6,204 nucleotides of DNA from Haloferacaceae archaeon PL-Br10_E2g29 (GTDB lineage Archaea > Halobacteriota > Halobacteria > Halobacteriales > Haloferacaceae). Location: assembly GCA_001563965.1 (NCBI GenBank), contig LKMS01000092.1:1-6204 (forward strand). The letters are read 5' to 3'. The notes beneath the pieces are model-generated. The model did not search any database, was not told where the DNA came from, and was given only the letters and a program-made list of their open reading frames with translations. Below, in pieces: positions 1-5,015 of this stretch; the first letter of the stretch is position 1; the number at the start of each line of letters is the position of its first letter. A program made the translations under genes and the position numbers.

Positions 1-714
1 ACCGCAATGGTAACCGTAACCGAGCACGACACCCGAGAGGCCATCCTTGACACAATGGCTCGCGAGTGGGTCACCCGCGTGCCGGTGACCGGCGACACAC
101 GCGACGAAATCCGCGGAATTTTCGACGTTCGCGACGTGTTAGAAGCCGACGACGACACGCTCGCCGACCGGATGACCGAACCACAGTTTGTTCCGGGGTC
201 GAAGCCGGTCGATGAGGTGCTCACCGAGATGCAGACCGAGGGCCACCGGATGGTGATCGTCGTCGACGAGTTCGGCACTGTCACCGGGTTGGCCACGCTC
301 GAAGACGTCGTTGAAGAGGTCGTTGGCGAGCTGTTCAGCGGGAGCGACACCGACCCGATCCGCGTTGTCGACGCCGACACGGCAGTGCTCAACGGCTGGG
401 CAACCATCGACTACGCGAACACCTCGCTCGGCGTGTCGCTGCCGACCGACGGGCCGTTCGAAACGGTTGGTGGGTTGATTACGCATCATCTCGGTCGGCT
501 TCCATCCGAGGACGATCGCGTCGAACTCAGCAACGCAATTATCACGGTGCTTGACGCGACCCCGACCCGGATCCGCCGCGTTCGACTCGACTGGACAATC
601 GATGCCTCCGACGACACGCCCGATAACGTGTCCGACACGCATGCAGCCGCGGACGAACCCGCCGAACCGGCCGGCCCGTTGGAGAATGACGATCCAAACA
701 ACGAAAAAAACTAA
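1..714 (+). CDS. CorC/HlyC-type CBS-pair protein, C-terminal part (5' truncated by window edge)
   Basis: The frame is open from base 1, so this is the C-terminal part of a longer gene; the ATG at 7 lies inside the first CBS motif (T-A-M-V-T-V) and is not a credible start. Numbered from that Met, residues about 1-50 and 55-110 form two CBS repeats; the second contains VIVVDEFG followed by GLATLEDVVEEVVGE, the signature of the CorC/TlyC/CNNM group. Residues about 115-195 match the CorC_HlyC (transporter-associated) domain, including NGWATID and TVGGLITHHLGRLP. The last 35 residues are an acidic D/E/P-rich tail. In this family a DUF21 (CNNM) membrane domain precedes the CBS pair; here it would lie upstream of the window. 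Members are linked to Mg/Co or Na transport, but the substrate of this protein is unknown. The family is clear; the function is inferred. The gene converges on the DUF2391 gene with a 59-bp gap. Confidence 0.93.
   Translation, partial: TAMVTVTEHDTREAILDTMAREWVTRVPVTGDTRDEIRGIFDVRDVLEADDDTLADRMTEPQFVPGSKPVDEVLTEMQTEGHRMVIVVDEFGTVTGLATLEDVVEEVVGELFSGSDTDPIRVVDADTAVLNGWATIDYANTSLGVSLPTDGPFETVGGLITHHLGRLPSEDDRVELSNAIITVLDATPTRIRRVRLDWTIDASDDTPDNVSDTHAAADEPAEPAGPLENDDPNNEKN
704..710 (-). terminator. Candidate T-tract terminator for the DUF2391 gene
   Basis: Read on the minus strand this is a run of seven T's, 63 nt past the stop of the DUF2391 gene and inside the last codons of the convergent CorC-type gene. 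Archaeal termination is commonly driven by U-runs, so it could end the minus-strand transcript. No hairpin is obvious. It could equally be just the E-K-N codons of the CorC tail. Confidence 0.3.
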
Positions 715-773
715 GCCCTTCGCCAATTCACGGGTGCCGATTCTCCCCTCATGGTTCGGACGTCGGGATCAAT

Positions 774-1445
774 TCAGTGTTCTTGGCTCTCGGAATCGTC
801 GCTACCGCCAATGAAATTGCTGATTGTGAGGTCAGTTCCCTTGCTTTCGCCGGGCAGGATGTCGCCCAGCGACGCACCGAGGGCGGCGGCCGCCCAGATG
901 ACCGTGATGCGAGCGAGCATTTCGAGTGATGTCGGGTCGTCGGCGAACAGCCGCCCCCACATGAGCATCAACCCGGCGGTCGTCAGAAACGACGCGCCGA
1001 GTACGCCAACCAGCCGGCGCGGAACCACGCCCAGAATTGGATTCGTGATTTTTACCTCTCGAAAGTCGACGACGTAGAGTATTTTTGTGGCAAGCAAGAG
1101 AACAAACGAAATGTTGAGAAGGAGGAAAATCGGGACGCCAACCACCCGAAACGTGACGAAGTGTTCGGCAATCTCGAAGACGCCGTCCTCGACGAGCAGT
1201 GGCAAGGCGAAAATAATGCTCCCGACGATCGCTTCGCCGATATCCCGGCTGGTGTATTTGTCGATCTGCTCGTCGAGAAACGCGCCGCCAGGTAGACGTT
1301 CGAGCATTTTTTTCGTTTCTTTGAGCTCTCGTTGCTGGGCGGCCGTCGTCATCGTCTCCTCGAGTTCGTCAAGCTGGGTGAGAAGTGCATCCATCTCGGG
1401 CGTGTTGCCGCTCGGGCCCTCGCTTGTGTCCGTGTCGGTCGTCAT
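774..1445 (-). CDS. DUF2391 family integral membrane protein
   Basis: This 223-residue protein has an acidic, hydrophilic N-terminus with a likely coiled coil (about residues 18-50, with LLTQLDELEET), then four hydrophobic segments at roughly 70-86, 102-121, 141-164 and 177-196, and an acidic tail. The segments around DIGEAIVGSIIFALPLLVE, the loop VDFREVKITNPILGVVPRRL and ALGASLGDILPG resemble the DUF2391 (TIGR02587-type) putative membrane protein family, common in haloarchaea and without known function. The open frame runs upstream to 1586, but I chose the ATG at 1445: the TATA element at 1466-1477 lies inside the longer frame, about 26 nt before this ATG, and the extra 47 residues (up to the Pro before MTTDTD) look like non-coding translation. 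Transcription is therefore probably leaderless. It is divergent from the lycopene cyclase gene; a shared role is not shown. Confidence 0.87.
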   Translation of the reverse strand: MTTDTDTSEGPSGNTPEMDALLTQLDELEETMTTAAQQRELKETKKMLERLPGGAFLDEQIDKYTSRDIGEAIVGSIIFALPLLVEDGVFEIAEHFVTFRVVGVPIFLLLNISFVLLLATKILYVVDFREVKITNPILGVVPRRLVGVLGASFLTTAGLMLMWGRLFADDPTSLEMLARITVIWAAAALGASLGDILPGESKGTDLTISNFIGGSDDSESQEH

Positions 1446-1465
1446 GGGATTTCTCAACCAAGCAC

Positions 1466-1477
1466 GAATATAAATAC
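1466..1477 (-). promoter_or_regulatory. TATA-box promoter of the DUF2391 gene
   Basis: The minus strand reads GTATTTATATTC, a good haloarchaeal TATA element inside otherwise GC-rich sequence. Its centre is about 26 nt upstream of the ATG at 1445, which fits a leaderless mRNA starting at or next to the A of the start codon. Confidence 0.7.
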
Positions 1478-1544
1478 TGCTGACCGAATCGCACCTAGGG
1501 GCGGCGACCGCGATGCCGATCCGCTGGCCGGACGCAACCGGGAG

Positions 1545-1551
1545 ATTCAAT
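1545..1551 (+). promoter_or_regulatory. Weak TATA-like element before the lycopene cyclase gene
   Basis: ATTCAAT lies about 30 nt before the start at 1580 and is the only AT-rich patch at promoter distance on the plus strand. It departs from the usual haloarchaeal TATA consensus. No Shine-Dalgarno sequence precedes the ATG, so a leaderless transcript from here is the simplest guess; an activator-dependent promoter is another option. Confidence 0.25.
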
Positions 1552-1579
1552 CCGCCTGCAGCCGTAGGTCGTCCACGAG

Positions 1580-2341
1580 ATGCCACTGACCTACCTACAG
1601 TTTCATCTGGTGTTTACGCTCCCCGTCGTGGTGCTGCTTTGGTATCTCCGTCCCAACTATCCACCACACAGGCGGCAGCGCGGCGCAGCTGGGATTGCGA
1701 TTCTCATCGCCATCGCCTTCACCTACACGACGCCGTGGGGGTCGTACATGATCCAGCGTGGTGTCTGGTGGTATGGTGAGGGGGTCGTCCTCGCCACGGC
1801 GCTCGAAATTCCACTCGGTGAGTACGTTTTTTTCATCATGCAGACGCTCATCGTTGGTTTCTATCTCTACTGGCGTGGCTTCGATCCGACCTACCAGTCG
1901 GGTGATTTTGCGCTCGCGCCACGGCTCGGCGGCGTCGGCGTCGGGATTGCGATGCTTGTCGGCGGCCTCTGGCTCGTCGTTCGTGATCCGTCGTTTCTGT
2001 ATCTCGGTGGACTCATCGCCTGGGTCGGTCCCGTGGTCGCCCTTCAGTGGGGTGTTGGCGGCGGCTATCTCGTTCGCAACCCGCGACCGTGGATTGAGGC
2101 TACGGTCGTTCCGGGCGTCTACCTCTGGATCATCGATCGGTTCGCCATCGACCGTGGACTGTGGATTATCTCCGAGCAGTACACCGTTGGCATCAGGCCG
2201 TTCGGTCTGCCAATCGAGGAGGCGTTGTTTTTCATCTCGGCGGGCGTGATGACCGTCACCGGCCTGGTTCTCTTCGAGTGGGTGCTCGACTGGAACGACC
2301 AAACGGGCCGACTCACCGATGTGATTCCGGGCGTTCGATAG
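1580..2341 (+). CDS. crtY: Lycopene beta-cyclase, fused CrtYc-CrtYd membrane type
   Basis: This 253-residue, very hydrophobic protein has about seven predicted membrane segments arranged as two homologous halves, the layout of the archaeal/fungal fused heterodimeric-type lycopene cyclase. Each half carries a version of the signature box before a helix: EIPLGEYVFF (residues about 76-85) and GLPIEEALFF (about 210-219). Each box follows a helix with a W/Y-rich stretch (TTPWGSYMI and WIIDRFAIDRGLW). The enzyme closes both ends of lycopene to beta rings, giving beta-carotene, the precursor of retinal for rhodopsins in haloarchaea. An in-frame TAG at 1565-1567 fixes the start at the ATG at 1580. 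In the first half the usual Asp of the T-P-W-D motif and the first Glu of the P-x-E-E box are both Gly, while the second half keeps D and PIEE; activity is therefore inferred from family. No other carotenoid gene is in the window. Confidence 0.88.
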   Translation: MPLTYLQFHLVFTLPVVVLLWYLRPNYPPHRRQRGAAGIAILIAIAFTYTTPWGSYMIQRGVWWYGEGVVLATALEIPLGEYVFFIMQTLIVGFYLYWRGFDPTYQSGDFALAPRLGGVGVGIAMLVGGLWLVVRDPSFLYLGGLIAWVGPVVALQWGVGGGYLVRNPRPWIEATVVPGVYLWIIDRFAIDRGLWIISEQYTVGIRPFGLPIEEALFFISAGVMTVTGLVLFEWVLDWNDQTGRLTDVIPGVR

Positions 2342-2347
2342 AAAAAA
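2342..2347 (-). terminator. Possible T-tract terminator for the minus-strand small-gene operon
   Basis: Six A's directly after the crtY stop form a T6 run on the minus strand, 127 nt past the end of the DUF7123-like gene. A short U-run could end that transcript, but the distance is long and no hairpin supports it. Apart from this run I see nothing in 2342-2474. Confidence 0.18.
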
Positions 2348-2474
2348 CCGGAATTTGGCGGACTGTCGTCCGTGGCGAATACAAACGCGCGAGCAACACG
2401 GATCTGCGCGGGAACCTGATCGACAACAGCGGTGTGGTGACCGACCGTCTTCTGTGTGGAGCGATTGTTCGGTT

Positions 2475-2768
2475 TCAGACGGTGCGTTCGACGCGCCAGG
2501 TGGTCGCGCCCGTGTACGACCAGCGCTCGATCGAGAGGTCCTCGACGGATTCTTGCAGTTTGACGATCAACGCACCGATCTCTTTTGACGAGAGGTTGAC
2601 GTCGTCAGCGATGAACTTGCTTTTGAAGTACATGTCGCCGGCTTCGGCGCGCTCACGGAGGTAGGTGGCAAGTCGCGCCTCTTTTGATGCAACCGGTTCG
2701 TCGTCGGTTGCAGACGCGGTTGTTGGACTCGATTCTTCGGACGGGGTGGCGGATGCGGTGGTGCTCAT
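2475..2768 (-). CDS. DUF7123-like small winged-helix protein
   Basis: This is a 97-residue soluble acidic protein. Residues 1-27 are a Ser/Thr/Ala/Glu-rich, probably disordered tail. Residues 28-97 look like a winged-helix fold: a first helix around EARLATYLRERAEA, a YFKSKFIADDVNL segment followed by SSKEIGALIVKLQES as the likely recognition-helix region, then a wing or strand region IERWSYTGATTWRVE. The YFKS-x-IA-D and L-S-x-KE-(I/V)-G pattern matches the small haloarchaeal family annotated as DUF7123, whose function is unknown; a DNA-binding role is inferred from fold only. Its ATG overlaps the stop of the upstream membrane-protein gene as ATGA (2768-2765), and no Shine-Dalgarno sequence precedes it, so translation is probably coupled. 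Expression would come from the TATA element at 3055-3064. Confidence 0.8.
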   Translation of the reverse strand: MSTTASATPSEESSPTTASATDDEPVASKEARLATYLRERAEAGDMYFKSKFIADDVNLSSKEIGALIVKLQESVEDLSIERWSYTGATTWRVERTV

Positions 2769-3016
2769 TGGTCTGTGTTGGTGTAGTCGTGGCCGACACG
2801 GAGTGCCAGTAGTTGGACGCCGAGCAGGACGAGGAACAGTCCGCTTTCGCCGAGATACAGCGCTGACAGAGAGAGCAGGGGCAGCGCGATTGCCGCCCAG
2901 AAACTCAGCCAGCGAACGGACTGGGCGAGTGTCAGCCAGCTGCCGTGGACGGTCTGAACAAGGCCGTCGGAAGCGACCAAGCGGTTCGATTCGAACGTTC
3001 GTGTGGAGGAGGTCAT
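2765..3016 (-). CDS. Small two-helix membrane protein, function unknown
   Basis: I do not recognise a named family for this 83-residue protein. Residues 1-33 are hydrophilic (starting MTSSTRTFESN); two hydrophobic segments follow (about 36-55, W-L-S-F-W-A-A-I onward, and 59-74, L-F-L-V-L-L-G onward) joined by a very short turn, giving a probable helical hairpin, and a short polar C-terminus ends in HDYTNTDQ. The frame also has an ATG at 3043, but the ATG at 3016 is better supported: the TATA element at 3055-3064 predicts transcription starting near 3034, and GGTGA lies about 8 nt before the 3016 start. The stop overlaps the start of the DUF7123-like gene by four bases, so the two are co-transcribed. 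A regulator plus membrane partner arrangement is possible but unproven. Confidence 0.72.
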   Translation of the reverse strand: MTSSTRTFESNRLVASDGLVQTVHGSWLTLAQSVRWLSFWAAIALPLLSLSALYLGESGLFLVLLGVQLLALRVGHDYTNTDQ

Positions 3017-3020
3017 TGAG

Positions 3021-3026
3021 AGGTCA
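3021..3026 (-). promoter_or_regulatory. Shine-Dalgarno-like site deciding the start at 3016
   Basis: The minus strand reads GGTGACC about 8 nt upstream of the ATG at 3016. It is complementary to part of the 16S rRNA 3' end (CCTCC-type), and it lies downstream of the transcription start predicted from the TATA element. This favours the 3016 start over the ATG at 3043. Confidence 0.45.
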
Positions 3027-3054
3027 CCAACTGATTCACACATGGGATGAGACC

Positions 3055-3064
3055 AATATATAAA
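3055..3064 (-). promoter_or_regulatory. TATA-box promoter of the small membrane protein / DUF7123-like operon
   Basis: The minus strand reads TTTATATATT, one of the strongest TATA matches in the window. Transcription would start about 25 nt downstream, near 3034, giving an 18-nt leader that carries the GGTGA site before the ATG at 3016. Confidence 0.7.
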
Positions 3065-3305
3065 CCACAGAGCGTTGGCGCAAATTCACGGCTAAAATCC
3101 GATAAAATGGGGGTTGTTGTATGTTTTATAACCGCCTCAGATACGGGTAGATTATTTATTCTCTACTCTGCGCTCGTTACGCCGAATCTCTCGGAAATCC
3201 GAAAGAAAATTGGTTACGACGTCGTTGTCGCCGACTACCCGTCGATTATGCTCCAGCACTGCCGCTCGCGATGTGGCGCGCGCTAGTGAACGGCGAGTCA
3301 GTAGG
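3065..3305. other. AT-rich intergenic stretch with no supported gene
   Basis: This stretch separates the small operon promoter from the 3' end of tRNA-Gln. The part at about 3085-3210 is clearly more AT-rich than its surroundings (for example AAAATCCGATAAAATGGGGG, GTTTTATAACC, GATTATTTATTC). Short open frames exist on both strands: plus 3047-3286, and a start-less minus frame from about 3300 to a TAA near 3152. None has a promoter-to-start arrangement or a recognisable protein. A short perfect inverted repeat, TCGGA-AA-TCCGA, lies at 3191-3202. The stretch may be spacer with unassigned promoters, or decayed DNA downstream of a tRNA. Confidence 0.5.
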
Positions 3306-3308
3306 CGA

Positions 3309-3324
3309 CAAAACAAGGTGAAAA
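3309..3324 (-). terminator. T-rich terminator of tRNA-Gln
   Basis: Directly after the discriminator base the minus strand reads TTTTCACCTTGTTTTG, with two T4 runs. This is a typical archaeal U-rich end for a tRNA transcript. Confidence 0.5.
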
Positions 3325-3397
3325 TAGTCCCACGCGGATTCGAACCGCGGTCATAGGCTCCAAAGGCCCATATGATTGGCCACTACACCATGGGACT
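3325..3397 (-). tRNA. tRNA-Gln, anticodon TTG
   Basis: The 73-nt minus-strand sequence folds as a full cloverleaf. The acceptor stem AGTCCCA pairs with TGGGACT. The D arm lies within GTGTAGTGGCCAATCAT. The anticodon stem TGGGC/GCCTA (with one G-T pair) closes the loop CTTTGGA, which gives anticodon TTG and decodes CAA as glutamine. A 4-nt variable region (TGAC) is followed by the T arm CGCGG-TTCGAAT-CCGCG. The discriminator is A at 3325, and CCA is not encoded. There is no intron. In archaea this tRNA is normally charged with Glu and then amidated by GatDE. It stands alone, with its own TATA-like element upstream and a T-rich end downstream. Confidence 0.96.
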
Positions 3398-3418
3398 GTA
3401 GTTACACGTCGGGCCGCG

Positions 3419-3431
3419 AATTTACATAGTC
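3419..3431 (-). promoter_or_regulatory. TATA-like promoter of tRNA-Gln
   Basis: The minus strand reads GACTATGTAAATT, centred about 28 nt before the tRNA 5' end at 3397, with a purine-rich GAAAAGAAAGG just upstream that could serve as the TFB recognition element. Spacing and composition fit an archaeal tRNA promoter. Confidence 0.5.
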
Positions 3432-3467
3432 CTTTCTTTTCGCTCGACGCGACGACAACCCAGCAGA

Positions 3468-3476
3468 CATTTGTAA
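3468..3476 (+). promoter_or_regulatory. TATA-like element before the small membrane protein gene at 3497
   Basis: CATTTGTAA is centred about 25 nt upstream of the ATG at 3497, the right distance for a leaderless transcript. It is a moderate match to the TATA consensus. No Shine-Dalgarno site precedes the ATG. Confidence 0.4.
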
Positions 3477-3496
3477 CCCACCCGTCAGTAGCCGAT

Positions 3497-3778
3497 ATGA
3501 ATCTGCGCCGGATCGGTCTCTTGGTGGGAACGCTCGGACTACTGCTGGCGACGGTCGCCGCAGTCGTCAGCAGCGTCGTCGTCGCTGGAACGGAGGCAGC
3601 CTGTCCGAACCAGGATCCATCGTACGCGCTCGTTGGCGTCGATATCGCGACACTCGGCGTGACGTACACCGATGGCTGTAACGAGTTCCTCATCAACCCG
3701 TTGGTGACCGCTGGCCTCCTCGGAACGGTCGTCGGCCTGTTTATTGGGCTCGCGGGACTCGTCGGTGAGTTCCGGTGA
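3497..3778 (+). CDS. Small membrane protein with two helices and a cysteine-bearing external loop
   Basis: I do not recognise a family for this 93-residue protein. It starts MNLRR, then has a hydrophobic helix (about residues 6-30), a polar loop (31-67) and a second hydrophobic helix (68-90) ending in EFR. The positive N-terminus places it inside the cell, so the loop would face outside. The loop holds the protein's only two cysteines, C36 and C61, which could form a disulfide. The acidic loop residues, codon use with mostly G/C third positions, and a TATA-like element at leaderless distance support a real gene. It lies 91 bp before sucC on the same strand, but sucC has its own TATA-like element, so co-transcription is not needed. 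A lipoprotein is unlikely because no lipobox is present. Confidence 0.72.
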   Translation: MNLRRIGLLVGTLGLLLATVAAVVSSVVVAGTEAACPNQDPSYALVGVDIATLGVTYTDGCNEFLINPLVTAGLLGTVVGLFIGLAGLVGEFR

Positions 3779-3834
3779 GCGGAGCGATCGGCAGCGGTCA
3801 GAAAAAACGGGCCACCCAACGAGTCGAAAGGACG

Positions 3835-3845
3835 GGATTTAAGCG
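3835..3845 (+). promoter_or_regulatory. TATA-box promoter of sucCD
   Basis: GGATTTAAGCG is centred about 29 nt upstream of the ATG at 3870, preceded by the purine-rich CGAAAGGAC as a possible TFB site. There is no Shine-Dalgarno sequence between it and the ATG, so sucC is likely translated from a leaderless or very short-leader mRNA, with sucD on the same transcript. Confidence 0.55.
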
Positions 3846-3869
3846 TCCATCGCGCTGCCGTATTGACGT

Positions 3870-5015
3870 ATGAAACTTCACGAGTATCAAGCAAAGCAAA
3901 TCTTTGCAGATGCGGGGATTCCGGTACCGAAATCCCAACTCGCAGACAGCGTCGAGGGTGTGCTCGATGCGGTCGCAGATATCGGCTATCCGGCGGCGAT
4001 CAAAGCACAGGTTCACGTCGGCGGTCGTGGCAAAGCTGGCGGCATCAAGATCGTAACCAGTGAGGCGGAAGCCCGCGAGGCCGCCGAGGCCATTCTCGGC
4101 ATGGATCTCAAAGGCTACACCGTCAACGAGGTCCTCGTCGAACAGGGCGTCGATTTCGTCGACGAGTACTACGTCGGCGTGACGATGGACCGCGGCGAGG
4201 GCGAAGCTGTCGCGATGGTCTCGACCAAAGGCGGTGTCGATATCGAGCAGGTCGCCGAAGAGGACCCTGAGGCAATCGCCCAGGAACACATCGACCCCGC
4301 GTTCGGCCTCCACCCATACCAGGCCCGCAAGGTCGTCTACGATGCCGGCGTCCCCGCTGAGTACGCCCGTGCCGTAACCTTGATTCTCTCGAAACTCTAC
4401 GACCTCTACGAGGCCAACGATGCCAGCGACATCGAGGTCAACCCGGTGATGATCACGAGCGACGACGACGTAATCGCCGCCGACGCCGTGATGAACATCG
4501 ACGAGGATGCCCTGTTTCGGCATCCCGAACTCGCGGAGATGGAAAAGGACGCCTACCAGAACGACCTCGAACGCAAAGCCGGCGAGTACGGCTTCGATTA
4601 CGTCCGGCTCTCGGGCAACGTCGGTATCATCGGCAACGGTGCCGGGCTCGTGATGACGACGCTCGACCTGGTCGACTACTACGGCGGTAAACCCGCCAAC
4701 TTCCTCGACATCGGCGGTGGCGCAAAAGCCGAACGCGTCGTCAAAGCCCTCGATATGGTCTTTTCCGATGAAAACGTCGAGAGCGTCGTGTTCAATATTT
4801 TCGGCGGAATCACCCGTGGCGACGAAGTTGCAAAAGGAATCAACGAAGCGCTCGGCGAATTTGATGAGATTCCCAAGCCGGTCGTCGTCCGGCTGGCCGG
4901 AACCAATGCGAAGGAGGGAATGGAAATTCTCAACACCGACCTCGTCCAGGTCGAAGCAACACTGGAGTCGGCCGTCCAGCGTGCGGTCAAAAACGCCGAA
5001 GAGGTGGCACAATGA
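3870..5015 (+). CDS. sucC: Succinyl-CoA synthetase (ADP-forming), beta subunit
   Basis: This 381-residue protein is full length for the family (E. coli SucC is 388). With SucD it makes the cytoplasmic enzyme that converts succinyl-CoA, phosphate and NDP to succinate, CoA and NTP in the TCA cycle. The N-terminal ATP-grasp domain starts MKLHEYQAKQIF and carries KAQVHVGGRGKAGG (45-58), the nucleotide-binding loop, and EVNP (189-192) with metal-binding acidic residues. The C-terminal CoA-ligase domain carries GNGAGL (255-260), NFLDIGGGA (277-285) and FNIFGGITRGDEVA (308-321), where E. coli has Cys in place of the Gly after R. Nucleotide preference (ADP or GDP) cannot be read safely from the sequence. 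The start is the first in-frame ATG, about 29 nt after a TATA element. The gene ends in an ATGA overlap with sucD. Confidence 0.98.
   Translation: MKLHEYQAKQIFADAGIPVPKSQLADSVEGVLDAVADIGYPAAIKAQVHVGGRGKAGGIKIVTSEAEAREAAEAILGMDLKGYTVNEVLVEQGVDFVDEYYVGVTMDRGEGEAVAMVSTKGGVDIEQVAEEDPEAIAQEHIDPAFGLHPYQARKVVYDAGVPAEYARAVTLILSKLYDLYEANDASDIEVNPVMITSDDDVIAADAVMNIDEDALFRHPELAEMEKDAYQNDLERKAGEYGFDYVRLSGNVGIIGNGAGLVMTTLDLVDYYGGKPANFLDIGGGAKAERVVKALDMVFSDENVESVVFNIFGGITRGDEVAKGINEALGEFDEIPKPVVVRLAGTNAKEGMEILNTDLVQVEATLESAVQRAVKNAEEVAQ
5001..5006 (+). promoter_or_regulatory. Shine-Dalgarno site of sucD inside the sucC 3' end
   Basis: GAGGTG lies five nt before the sucD ATG at 5012 and pairs well with the 16S rRNA 3' end. 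Together with the ATGA overlap it supports re-initiation and near-equal output of the two subunits, in contrast to sucC, which shows no such site. Confidence 0.7.

Noticed and set aside
139..726. Minus-strand open frame opposite the CorC-type gene
   Set aside because: Shadow of a clear CBS/CorC_HlyC coding region.
1446..1586. 47-residue N-terminal extension of the DUF2391 protein
   Set aside because: The TATA element at 1466-1477 lies within it and fits a leaderless start at 1445; the extension lacks the acidic character of the rest.
1595..2302. Minus-strand open frame opposite crtY
   Set aside because: Polar, Arg/Asp-rich translation is the complement of a hydrophobic membrane gene; no start signal.
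3017..3043. Nine-residue N-terminal extension of the small membrane protein from the ATG at 3043
   Set aside because: It starts only about 17 nt from the TATA centre, ahead of the predicted transcription start; the GGTGA site favours the ATG at 3016.
3047..3286. Plus-strand 79-codon open frame in the AT-rich spacer
   Set aside because: It begins over the TATA element of the opposite operon, has no promoter or ribosome site of its own, and its translation has no acidic bias or recognisable motif.
3298..3894. Minus-strand 198-codon frame running through the tRNA and the 93-residue protein gene
   Set aside because: It crosses the tRNA-Gln gene and opposes a better-supported small gene; the translation is Ser/Thr/Pro/Arg-rich, as expected for a shadow.
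3798..5012. Long minus-strand open frame (404 codons) opposite sucC
   Set aside because: It is an antisense shadow of a well-supported sucC in GC-rich DNA: composition is unlike a real protein of this organism, and there is no promoter or recognisable domain.
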